Source: a virus. Taken from it: a stretch of 43,358 nucleotides of DNA. The translations under genes and the position numbers were made by a program. The notes under the pieces were generated by a model. It was not told the DNA's origin and made no database searches. It saw nothing but the letters and a program-made list of their open reading frames with translations. Below, piece after piece: positions 34,293-43,138 of this stretch (its first letter is position 1; every line of letters begins with the position of its first letter). The stretch spans positions 1 through 43,358 of the IMG/VR virus record IMGVR_UViG_3300026512_000218; one strand, written 5' to 3'.

Positions 34293-36042
34293 TCCCTTCT
34301 TGTAATTGTTCATCATCTGATTTTTGATTATCATCTGATTTATCATTTTTATCAGAATCAATTTTACCACTAACTGAATCTGAAACAGTCATTGCTTTAA
34401 TTTTCTTTTCTTCCATAACTGATGAATAATTTTTTTCAAATAATAATTTTTCTTTTTCGATGTCATTAACATTTCTAATTTTAACAATTAATTTACTTGC
34501 AATCATTTTTAAAATTGGTATTTTAAATTCTGGATGTTCTTTTAACATTTCCATAAAACCAGAATCACTTCTAAATTTATAATCATCAGCAATAATTTCT
34601 CCAGTATCTGGGTCAGTTATTGTAATTTTAAAATAACCACCTGCTCCACCAGTGACCAATTTATATTTCTTTAACTCTTCTAACCAACTACCTTCATTTT
34701 CAACACCACTTGAAAAATAAATATTAAATTTTGTTGAATTATAAAGTGTTCCAAATCTCGATTTAGTTACATTTAAATTTCCCTTAACACCAATTACTTG
34801 TTCAATACCATCTTGTTTTTCTTTTATCTTTCCAGAACTTCTTAATCTTAAACTTAATGATGAATAAAATTTTAATGCATCTCCACCAGAACTTTCTACA
34901 TACGGGTCTTCAAATAAACTTGCACCTAATTTTTGTCTTAATTGTGATGTTACAACTAATGCAACTTTTTGACGTTTTATATTATTAGCAATTTGTTTTA
35001 ATGAACGTGAGTTAACTCTTGCTTTATGTGTTGAATATCCTCCTAATTCATGATTTTTTGCTTCAATATCATGTTTTGAACTTGCAGAAGTCATTGAATC
35101 AATTATAATTAATATTTTTTTATCTGAAAATTGCTCTCGTATTGATAATATAATTTCATCAATATAGCTATAAATATTTTCAATAATTTCTTCTTCAACC
35201 AAAATCATATTATTTGTATCAACACCTAATCGTTCCCAAAATGCTGATGATGTTGCTGATTCTGTATCAAAATAAACTGCAATTCCACCTTGTTTTTGAA
35301 TATTTTTAATTAAATGCGCGCATATTAAAGATTTTCCTGAATTATGATTATACATTTTATTACCAAAATATGCATGTTCATTTTCAACTGTTACATCAAC
35401 AATTTTGTGTAATCCAATATAATCAATAGAAATTACTTTTCTATATTTTCCATCTTCGCATAATATACTATTTGTATGTGGTTTTAGTTGTCTTGTTTTC
35501 AACCATCCAACTTCAGTAAAAAATTTATGGTCATTTGAAACTTTAATTGATGAATAATTATCTTGTAATAAAACTTCATACGTTTTTATTACACCTTTAT
35601 CAATATAATCAGTAATTTGATTAAATTTTTCATTCAATCCTTTTACTTTTACAATCTTACCATTCTTTAATAAATCATCAATTTCTTTAATTTTTATAAT
35701 TTTAGATTCTGTAGTCTTTTCAACAATAACTTCAATATTTGTATCTTCTGTAACACATCCAGGATTTCCACTAAGAGAAGTAATTCTACCTAACGGAATT
35801 CCACCATGAACAACATTTGAAATTACTATATCTGCAACCTCATTACCAATACTTATCCAACCTGGTATTGTTGCAACATCATCTTCAGATAATTTAGATG
35901 CAACTTTAATTCCAGATAATTTATTAATTTTTTTAACTAACATATTAGCTAATTTTAAATTTTCTTTTGAAATTTCAGAGTCAGTTTTAATATCAATTTT
36001 TTCATTTTTTTCTTTATCTATTTTTTTAGTTTTACTTGCCAT
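34270..36042 (-). CDS. uvsX: RecA/UvsX recombinase with mini-intein in Walker A
   Basis: The product is 590 residues behind AAAAGGAGACAGAT. The extein has GGIPLGRITSLSGNPG (Walker A first half, to residue 95), then a 139-residue intein (96-234), then SGKSLICAHLIKN. KKILIIIDSMTSAS is Walker B, and ALVVTSQLRQK plus the SSGGDALKFYSS segment are RecA-fold landmarks. The C-terminal 50 residues are acidic and Ser/Asp-rich. Without the intein the protein is ~451 residues. It pairs homologous DNA during recombination-dependent replication. It is followed by an overlapping unknown gene. Confidence 0.93.
   Translation of the reverse strand: MASKTKKIDKEKNEKIDIKTDSEISKENLKLANMLVKKINKLSGIKVASKLSEDDVATIPGWISIGNEVADIVISNVVHGGIPLGRITSLSGNPGCVTEDTNIEVIVEKTTESKIIKIKEIDDLLKNGKIVKVKGLNEKFNQITDYIDKGVIKTYEVLLQDNYSSIKVSNDHKFFTEVGWLKTRQLKPHTNSILCEDGKYRKVISIDYIGLHKIVDVTVENEHAYFGNKMYNHNSGKSLICAHLIKNIQKQGGIAVYFDTESATSSAFWERLGVDTNNMILVEEEIIENIYSYIDEIILSIREQFSDKKILIIIDSMTSASSKHDIEAKNHELGGYSTHKARVNSRSLKQIANNIKRQKVALVVTSQLRQKLGASLFEDPYVESSGGDALKFYSSLSLRLRSSGKIKEKQDGIEQVIGVKGNLNVTKSRFGTLYNSTKFNIYFSSGVENEGSWLEELKKYKLVTGGAGGYFKITITDPDTGEIIADDYKFRSDSGFMEMLKEHPEFKIPILKMIASKLIVKIRNVNDIEKEKLLFEKNYSSVMEEKKIKAMTVSDSVSGKIDSDKNDKSDDNQKSDDEQLQEGNDDKTEN
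35341..35757 (-). other. Continuous mini-intein in RecA
   Basis: It covers residues 96-234 (139 residues): Cys start after GNPG, block B-like VSNDHKFFTEVGW, block F VDVTVENEHAYF and end YNHN before Ser. No endonuclease domain. Splicing restores GNPGSGKS. Confidence 0.92.
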
Positions 36043-36073
36043 ATCTGTCTCCTTTTAATATAAAAAAATAAAA

Positions 36074-36107
36074 ATATAATGCAAACATATTTCAGTCTGC
36101 ATTATAT
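36074..36107 (-). terminator. Rho-independent terminator after the SSB gene
   Basis: A perfect 10-bp stem ATATAATGCA/TGCATTATAT with a 14-nt loop, then TTTTATTTTTTT on the minus strand. It lies between SSB and recA. Confidence 0.65.
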
Positions 36108-36123
36108 CACTAACTTATATGTA

Positions 36124-36960
36124 TTAACTATTAATCATTTCTTTAAATTTATTTAACGTTTTATTAATGTCAGGAGACGGTGTAACGTTATTTTCTTTTC
36201 CACTAACAACTGTTTCTGTAGTTTCGACATTTAATGGTTTTCCTTCGCCCGCATTTCTGAAATTTTTATTTCCATCAATGAAAGCATTAAATTTTTCTAA
36301 ATATACTTTTTCATCTTCTAACTCCCAAATATCCTCCCACTTTGGAAATGTTTCGGTATTAAAAATCTTATCAATTTCCTCTTCTGTTCCGACAGGACTG
36401 TTTTTACGTTTTAAAGTTACTGTATACGAAATTGTTTTAAAATCTCGTGGGTCTGTTTGATTTTTTGTAATTACAATATCAATTCCTTCAAACGGGTCAA
36501 TTAACATTTCAGTATCCGAATCATTCAAATACGCAATAATAATATCAAATACAGATTTTGGTAATCTCAATAATTTAACTTTCTTTTCGACATCATTTCT
36601 ATTAAGAACTGTACAATAAATAGATTCTTGTGGCATTAAACGTTTAAATAATATTTTTTTATCAGTAATGTCAATTAAATCATTATTCCAAATTTTACCT
36701 GCGAAATCAATAAATGGGTCAGGTTTACCATACGTTTTTGGACTTAATAAATTTTCATTATTAATCTTCCAATGGGTATATACAATTTTAAACGGCCAGT
36801 TTGTTTCATCATGAATATACGGTAAAATTCTAATAACATTTTGTCCTAATTCTAATTTCATAAATTGGTCATTTGATGATGAACTTCCTGATGACTTGTT
36901 AATAATGTCTGCTACTTTTTTTCCAAAACTTAAAGTTTTTCCTTTCTTAAACATACTCAT
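36124..36960 (-). CDS. Single-stranded DNA-binding protein (gp32 type)
   Basis: The product is 278 residues from ATG 36960, placed 7 bases after AAAGGAG; an upstream in-frame ATG lacks an SD. MSMFKKGKTLSFGKK is a basic N-terminal segment like those used by gp32 for self-association. Residues about 35-210 form an OB-like core (QNVIRILPYIHDETNWPFKI, then FKRLMPQESIYCTVLNRND). The C-terminus carries an acidic stretch (WEDIWELEDEKVYLEK) and a flexible tail. The T4 zinc-binding Cys set is not visible. It coats single-stranded DNA at the fork and sits beside recA. Confidence 0.75.
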   Translation of the reverse strand: MSMFKKGKTLSFGKKVADIINKSSGSSSSNDQFMKLELGQNVIRILPYIHDETNWPFKIVYTHWKINNENLLSPKTYGKPDPFIDFAGKIWNNDLIDITDKKILFKRLMPQESIYCTVLNRNDVEKKVKLLRLPKSVFDIIIAYLNDSDTEMLIDPFEGIDIVITKNQTDPRDFKTISYTVTLKRKNSPVGTEEEIDKIFNTETFPKWEDIWELEDEKVYLEKFNAFIDGNKNFRNAGEGKPLNVETTETVVSGKENNVTPSPDINKTLNKFKEMINS

Positions 36961-37041
36961 TTTTCGTCTCCTTTGCTTATTAATTATAAGCATTTTTTTT
37001 CTTTTTTGTTAGTTATTTTTTTCATTGATAATTTTAAATAA

Positions 37042-37659
37042 TTATCTTTGTAAATATCTTTTTTTTGAAGTTTGTTTTTTATTATTAAATGTTAACGTTT
37101 TTAATTTAACATATGACTGAATAATTAAACGATTTTTTTCAGAAAATTTACTATTAGCATTCGCTATAGCTTTATCTGCAGTTAAATCCGAAATTTCTGA
37201 TTTAAGTTTATTTACAAGTTGTTGATTATTATTAATACGTTTTAACTTTCTTGCTAATTGTTTAATGCGTTTATTAATTAAATATTTTTCAGATACAGTT
37301 GATATTACAGTATTTTTATATTGTGACCAATTTATTTTATATGTTTTATCAATTATACCTATTTTCTTAATCATTAATGCATTTATACCATCAATAGTAT
37401 AATATGTATTAGTTTTCTTAAAGAAATTTGTATAAGAAATATATAATAATTTTTTTGCATTTTCACTATAATCTTCATACTTTACTGAATTTGAAACTAC
37501 AGTAGTAGCAAATAATGTTTTAGATTTTTTATTTCTAAACATTAGAATCTTATCATTTCATACAGTATTTTCATCATACAACCGTGATAATACTTTTTCA
37601 AATAATGTTGAATTAAAAAGAACCTTTTCATCCCGTGGCGTTAACATTATAATTTTCAT
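37042..37659 (-). CDS. Unknown basic protein
   Basis: The product is 205 residues after reading TGA as Trp in ENTVWNDKIL, which extends the start to ATG 37659 behind CGGAGGTAAAAA. It has a short N-terminal strand (MKIIMLTPRDEKVLFN), a long helical middle (KRIKQLARKLKRINNNQQLV) and a very basic end (NNKKQTSKKRYLQR). A DNA- or protein-binding role is possible; no family recognised. It precedes SSB in the transcript. Confidence 0.55.
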
Positions 37660-37796
37660 TTTTTACCTCCGTTTTATATAACTTTTTAGTTACATATTAT
37701 TATAAACTTTTTTTTGACTTTTTAAATTTTTTTTATTTTTTTAATTTTTTTCTTTTATAACCATCATACTATCATATATTATTATAATTACTTTTT

Positions 37797-39095
37797 TTAC
37801 TTTTTAAAATTTTTATATAAATTTTTTGTAGATTTAATATCATAAAGTAAATTTAATTCATCTTTTAAAATATATTGAAACAATCCTAATTTAATTACTG
37901 CAGAATTATTCGTCATCTCCTCTTCTGAAAAATCAAATATAAATGAATCATATTTATACATTATAATATTATTAAATTCCTTTTGACTCTTAGATAACAA
38001 ATTATTTTCTGAAATTAACTTATTATATTTATCAATAATTAACATATTCATTTCAGTTTCAATAACTTGATATAACACAGACATATAATTTGTTTCATTA
38101 ACTCTATGTTTTATTTTAATTCCACTAATTGGACTTATCAAGTATCCTTTACTCTTATATTTTAACAATATTTCTTTTTTTGTAAATAATAATAAATTAA
38201 TAAATGAATTATTTTTAATTTTAATATCTAAATCTGATATATTAAGAACATCAGGATTAAACACTAAATTATTATAAAACTTCTTTATATCAATTTTACT
38301 TTTATTATTTAAAAATGGAATATAATGTTGCAAATAATATATTGGATTAGTACCAAATACAAAATCATTTAATAAAATTTTTGCAAAGTACTGTAACACT
38401 GTTGTATGAATATCAATTTCATATAATGTTCCCGCTTCTTTATATTTACTTTGAATTAATTTATCTTCATTAATATAATTTGAAAATAATCTATGCCTAT
38501 CAAAAATTTTATAATTTGCATTAACAATAGATGATTTATATAATGGATTATTTTCCATATCAGCATTTCTAAAATAATTTTTTTCCATACTATAAACTGA
38601 TGGTATTACTATTGAATTATAAAACAAATTTTGATGTGTAGTCAATACATGATTTTTATTATTTAAAATATTTGTTAAATATTCCTGAATAGATTTAATT
38701 GTATTAAATATATTATTTCTATTAACATTAATTGTTAGTTTATTGACAATATAAATATCAACATTAGACGGTATCATTCTTACATCAATAATATCAATAT
38801 CTTTTGATACATTTAATTTTTCAATATCGATTAATTTTAAAAAATTCTTTTTATCATATACATAAATATATTTATAATCATTAATATTATATGTTTGTAA
38901 AAATTCATCTAACTTTTTATATTTTTCAGAATGTTTAAATTTTAAATTTTTAAATACTGCAATTGAATTAAAAAAATCATAATATTTATATACACAATGT
39001 TTAATCCCATTATCTTTATTATCTGTTGTAACCGATAATACTCCATCTATTCCATTATAAATATAAATTCATTTTTTCTTAAATGTTAAATTCAT
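37797..39095 (-). CDS. Unknown 432-residue protein
   Basis: One TGA at codon 9 is read as Trp (FKKKWIYIYNGID), extending the start to ATG 39095 behind AAGGATACTATA. The first ~110 residues have a mixed alpha/beta look (DGVLSVTTDN, YIYVYDKKNFLKLIDIEKL). The rest is rich in Tyr, Asn and Lys with no catalytic motif I can name. It lies between the PD-(D/E)XK nuclease and SSB-side genes, so a DNA-metabolism role is possible from context alone. Confidence 0.55.
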
Positions 39096-39130
39096 TATAG
39101 TATCCTTATTTTTTATTTTTATTATTTTTA

Positions 39131-40366
39131 TTATTTTTTATTTTTATTATTTTTTATAATATTTCGTATATTACTAAACATATCTGGTGGTAATCCTAAA
39201 TTATATGTATCCTCATCTGTATTTTTATTTGATGATTTAATTAATTTAGAAATTTCTGATTTTGATAATTTCGTATTGTTAGAATTATTTACTTTTGTAG
39301 GATTTTCAATATTTGCTATTGTCTTTTTTGCTGAATCAGATAATTTTAATTTACTTTTAGTAATTTTTCTTTTTGAAGTACTTGAAATTCTCGCCTTTCT
39401 GGTTTTTTTAGCATTACATAAATCTGTATTTTTATGTTCACAATATTTACAAGATATATCATTTGCATTAGGTTTAAATTCTATATCTTTTAATTTTATA
39501 TCATTTTCATAAACATCATATACTGACAATATATTTTCTTTAAATTCTGAAATATATTTATTAAATTTTTGTTTACTCGGAACAATTATTTTCTTAACTC
39601 TACTTGGTGTAAATTCAGATTCTTTCGGTACAAAAACTTTTCGTTTCATTACAATAAACATTAATTCAATATTTGATAAACTTTCAATGTTATACTCTTC
39701 TTTATATTGTTGATAAAAATAATTCTTATATAACAATAACTGTAATTTACTTTGTTCAACTTTTTGTTTATTCCATCCACGATATGATGTTTTTAAATCA
39801 ATTATTGTTATTTTATTTGTCTTTGTATTTTTAATAACAACATCAATAAAACCATAAAAATTTAAAGCATTGGAAGTTAATTTATCACCAAATTTGGTAT
39901 TAAAAATAGGTGTATCAATTACTTTTTCAATACCTAATAATTTATATCCTCTAATTTTAAAATATTTTTTCCATTTTTTAACAAAATCTTTTAACATTTC
40001 ATCAGACTCTTCAATAATTGTTTCGATTTCTGCAAAAGATTTTACAAGTGGAGTGTTTATTTGTTTATTTGCATTTTCATATTCTTTATAAAATGTTTCA
40101 ATAAATTCTTTTTTCATATCAATATAATGCGCATGTTTTAATGAGTCATTATATGCAACATCTAAAAATTTCTGACACGTTTCATGAATAGAAGTTCCTA
40201 ATACATTATAAATATTTGGATTAAATTTTCGTAAATTGTCCACATAATTTAATTTCCAATGTAATGGACAATTTTTTAATAAAGTATATTGTGAATAACT
40301 TATTCGCTTTATATTATCTTTAATAGATTTACTTCCTCTATTTATATCAACTTTTTTAATTTCCAT
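39131..40366 (-). CDS. PD-(D/E)XK nuclease, Cas4/RecB-like, with Fe-S-type cysteines
   Basis: The product is 411 residues behind AAAAGGAAGTAATA. ISYSQYTLLKNCPLHWKL (about 22-39) with an early Cys, GTSIHETCQKFL (about 57-68; nuclease His), GFIDVVIKN and ITIIDLKTSYRG (the D and D-x-K of the core, about 172-195), QLQLLLYK, and a late CKYCEHKNTDLC (about 312-323) form the AddB/Cas4-type layout, with Cys residues that can bind a 4Fe-4S cluster. The C-terminal 80 residues are basic and low-complexity. It probably processes DNA ends for recombination. It is not near a CRISPR array. Confidence 0.85.
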   Translation of the reverse strand: MEIKKVDINRGSKSIKDNIKRISYSQYTLLKNCPLHWKLNYVDNLRKFNPNIYNVLGTSIHETCQKFLDVAYNDSLKHAHYIDMKKEFIETFYKEYENANKQINTPLVKSFAEIETIIEESDEMLKDFVKKWKKYFKIRGYKLLGIEKVIDTPIFNTKFGDKLTSNALNFYGFIDVVIKNTKTNKITIIDLKTSYRGWNKQKVEQSKLQLLLYKNYFYQQYKEEYNIESLSNIELMFIVMKRKVFVPKESEFTPSRVKKIIVPSKQKFNKYISEFKENILSVYDVYENDIKLKDIEFKPNANDISCKYCEHKNTDLCNAKKTRKARISSTSKRKITKSKLKLSDSAKKTIANIENPTKVNNSNNTKLSKSEISKLIKSSNKNTDEDTYNLGLPPDMFSNIRNIIKNNKNKK

Positions 40367-40386
40367 TATTACTTCCTTTTTAAAAT

Positions 40387-40701
40387 TTAATTTTCAATAT
40401 AATTTTTTATTTGTTTAAATATATTTACATCATTTTCTAATATTATTTGATTAATACAATAACCAAATAAATCACAAGTAACCTCTTTACTAAATTTTTC
40501 TAATTGATTAACTCCAGTTCTTTCAATATAAAAGTGCATTAATTCATGTAAACAAACACTATAAGCATTATATTCATCAGAATTAACATATATTTTATTT
40601 TCTGAAAATACTGCAGTTCCAACATACATTGGATTTAATTTATTAATATCTCCTGTCACTTTAACTATTTCAATATTTTGTGATAACAATTTAATAATCA
40701 T
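40387..40701 (-). CDS. Small zinc metallopeptidase-like protein (HELMH)
   Basis: The product is 104 residues behind AAGGAGTAAAA. CLHELMHFYIERTG (about 50-63) contains HExxH, and EVTCDLFGYCIN downstream supplies a possible third ligand (Asp), as in ImmA/IrrE-like minimal peptidases. Such proteins often cut repressors; the target is unknown. It is the first gene upstream of the Cas4-like nuclease. Confidence 0.65.
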   Translation of the reverse strand: MIIKLLSQNIEIVKVTGDINKLNPMYVGTAVFSENKIYVNSDEYNAYSVCLHELMHFYIERTGVNQLEKFSKEVTCDLFGYCINQIILENDVNIFKQIKNYIEN

Positions 40702-40769
40702 TTTTACTCCTTATTTTACATTTTACATTTTATTATAATCTGAATTATTATAATTTAAATTATTATTTT

Positions 40770-41183
40770 TTAATTTTCTGAAAAAGCATAATTTAAAATA
40801 TTAACTGTTCTAATTAAATCTTGGTCAATATATGCAATTCCACCATTTGCTCTAATCATATCAATAATTACTTCAAAAGATTTTAATTGACTTTCTGAAA
40901 ATCCATCTGGTAATACTTGAAATATTGTTATTTTATTGTTATTATGAACACTATTCACAACTTCAGCAATTGTTAAAACACCTGTCATTTCTGAAGTTAC
41001 AACATATAGATGAATATTACATTCATTTTCTTTTTGATTAATTTCTTCTTTAATACATTCATCATTCCAATTTTTAACTACTGGATTAAAATAATTAAGA
41101 TTTGTGTTAAGATTATTAATTATTACTTCTCTTCAATTATTTGTATTTGTAATTGTTCCACCTAAAAATACTTTATTGTTCAT
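40770..41183 (-). CDS. Nucleoside 2-deoxyribosyltransferase-like protein
   Basis: The product is 137 residues after reading TGA as Trp17 (TNTNNWREVI), joining what otherwise is a 72-residue ORF. KVFLGGTITNTNNWRE at the start, LNYFNPVVKNWNDECIKEE, LYVVTSEMTGVLTIAEVV and DGFSESQLKSFE match the layout of the deoxyribosyltransferase-like family, which transfers or hydrolyses deoxyribose-base bonds. In phages it may scavenge or modify nucleotides, or act on signalling nucleotides. It is one of two closely spaced genes at the right end of the coding region. Confidence 0.75.
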
Positions 41184-41189
41184 TTTAAA

Positions 41190-41714
41190 TTACTCCTTAT
41201 TATAATTTGCATTTAATTTTTTTAAATCATCTATACTTAATTTATTTATTTCCGATTTCGATTCAATAACATTAATATTATCTAATACTAAATCTACTGT
41301 ATTATCAAAAGCAGTTTTTAATAATTCTGATGAAACATCTTCTTTATAATATTTACCTTTTCTTGCTATACCTGAAACAATACCATCAATCATATATTCG
41401 ATAACATCAATTAAATTAACATCTTCTGGAATTCCATCAATAGTTGATAAATGATGACGTTCTGTATTTTTATGATATGCCCATCAATCTGTATGTCTAA
41501 AGTTATGTGTAAAATTTTCATAAAAAGAATTAAATTTTGTCATTTTAGTATAATCATGTAATTTACTTGATTCAATAATTTTATCTGCTATAAATTTCAT
41601 TCCATTTTGAACATCTTCTATATGTGAAGTTGTATTTTCTAATAATTCAAGTTTAGATATTTCTGAAGGTCTAACTACTCTTGTTTGTTTAACATTAATT
41701 TTGTTATTTTTCAT
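41190..41714 (-). CDS. Conserved phage protein with His-rich core
   Basis: The product is 174 residues after reading TGA as Trp77; the codons TGA-TGG give WW in HTDWWAYHKNTERHHL. The N-terminal ~35 residues are charged, then two helices with a HDYTKM motif, the His-rich core, and a helical end. I recall similar HNxxHHxxW-type phage proteins of unknown function; HD-like metal binding is possible. It is the first gene of the leftward coding region and begins next to the repeat zone. Confidence 0.6.
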
Positions 41715-42204
41715 TTTATTACTCCTTATTATTACTTCTTATTATTACTTTTTATTACTTCTTAATTAATAATTATACATTTCAATTTCCTTGGTAATTA
41801 TTTAATTATATCTGATGTATATTTATATTTATATTTATATTTTATATTTTATATTTTATATATTAATGAAATAAACTTTACTTTATGTTATTTCACTTTA
41901 TGCTACTTAATTATATACATTTTTTTAACTTAAATAATTCATTCCTTTTATTATAATCAACTTTTTGAATATTTAAAATTTATTTTTATATTTTTTATGT
42001 TTTATATTTTATGTTTTATATTTTATGTTTTATATTTCATATTTTATATTTTGTATATTTTATTATATCTTATTATATCTTATTATATCTTATTATATTC
42101 TATATTTTAAAAATCTGGTAGTAATTTAAAAACATGGTAATTCATAAATTAATATATATTGTTTTAATACTTTTAGTTATTTTGATGTATTTTAATTTTT
42201 AATT
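41715..42204. other. Low-complexity gene-free sequence
   Basis: No ORF. It holds ATTTAT and TTTTATA/TTTTATG runs (about 41820-41860 and 41985-42055) and likely the promoter area of the leftward transcript, since the first gene starts at 41714. Confidence 0.6.
42061..42100. repeat. 10-bp tandem repeat, four copies
   Basis: TATTATATCT is repeated four times with one end change. Confidence 0.9.
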
Positions 42205-42700
42205 TTTAATTTTTGATTTAACACTTTTAATAGTAAAAATAAAATTAAGCATTAATCTAAAGTTTTAATAGTAAAAATAAAATTAAAAAATCTGATATAT
42301 TTAATAATCTGATATATTTTAATTCTTTTATTTTTTAATTTTTGATTTAACACTTTTAATAGTAAAAATAAGATTAAAAAATCTGATATATTTTTATTCT
42401 TATTAATTTAAAAAATTTAAATATTCTGATATATCTTATTCTTTATTTTTAATTTTTGATTTAACACTTTTAATAGTAAAAATAAGATTAAAAAATCTGA
42501 TATATTTTTATTCTTATTAATTTAAAAAATTTAAATATTCTGATATATCTTATTCTTTATTTTTAATTTTTGATTTAACACTTTTAATAGTAAAAATAAG
42601 ATTAAAAAATCTGATATACTTTATTCTTTACTTTTTAATTTTTGATTTAACACTTTTAATAGTAAAAATAAAATTAAATTCTGATATACTTTATTCTTTT
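42205..42700. repeat. Iteron-like tandem repeats, main period 114 bp
   Basis: Five copies of a block with the core GATTTAACACTTTTAATAGT begin near 42215, 42344, 42458, 42572 and 42644; the middle copies are exactly 114 bp apart. Each is followed by TCTGATATATTT or TCTGATATACTTTATTCT elements. An inverted copy is at 43299-43346. Confidence 0.85.
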
Positions 42701-42755
42701 TCTTTTTTATTTTTTTATTTTTTAAAATTTTTAAATATTCTGATATACTTTATTC

Positions 42756-42852
42756 TCTTTCTTTTATTCTTTTTCTTCGAAAAAGAAAATCATCTTACAA
42801 GTAAGCTGATAGATGTAAGCAGGTTTCTTTTGTTAAATTTTGAATATTAAGA
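42756..42852. repeat. Left arm of a long inverted repeat
   Basis: About 97 bases that match the reverse complement of 43041-43138 with one indel and a few changes. It contains a perfect CTTTTTC/GAAAAAG hairpin and a CTTACAAGTAAG palindrome. Outside the arm, TCTGATATACTTTATTC elements continue the symmetry. Confidence 0.9.
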
Positions 42853-42857
42853 GATTC

Positions 42858-42972
42858 ATTATATTTTAATTAAATTTATTAATTTTAAATTATTTATAAA
42901 TAATTAATTATTTTCATTTATAAAATATATACTTTTATTATATTTTAATTGAGTTTATTAATTTTAAAATTT
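42858..42972. repeat. Direct repeat pair inside the inverted-repeat spacer
   Basis: ATTATATTTTAATTRARTTT-type copies begin at 42858 and 42937, ~79 bases apart, about 36 bases each. Confidence 0.65.
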
Positions 42973-43040
42973 TCATTAATAAAGTATATAATTATATTAA
43001 CTTATACAATTTTAATACTTTTAAACAAAAATTTTAAAAT

Positions 43041-43138
43041 TCTTAATATTTAAAAATTTAACAAAAGAAACCTGTCTACATCTATCAGCTTACTTGTAAG
43101 ATGATTTTCTTTTTCGAAGAAAAAGAATAAAAGAAAGA
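43041..43138. repeat. Right arm of a long inverted repeat
   Basis: Mirror of 42756-42852. Beyond it, to the window end, three inverted AAAGTATATCAGA elements and an inverted copy of the GATTTAACAC block continue the symmetry, with one more unit than on the left. Confidence 0.9.

Noticed and set aside
262-41714. TGA read as Gly (code 25) or TAG reassigned (code 15)
   Set aside because: TGA positions align with Trp in PAS, ThyX and deoxyribosyltransferase-like families; TAG is used as a real stop, for example after the zinc-ribbon gene at 26926.
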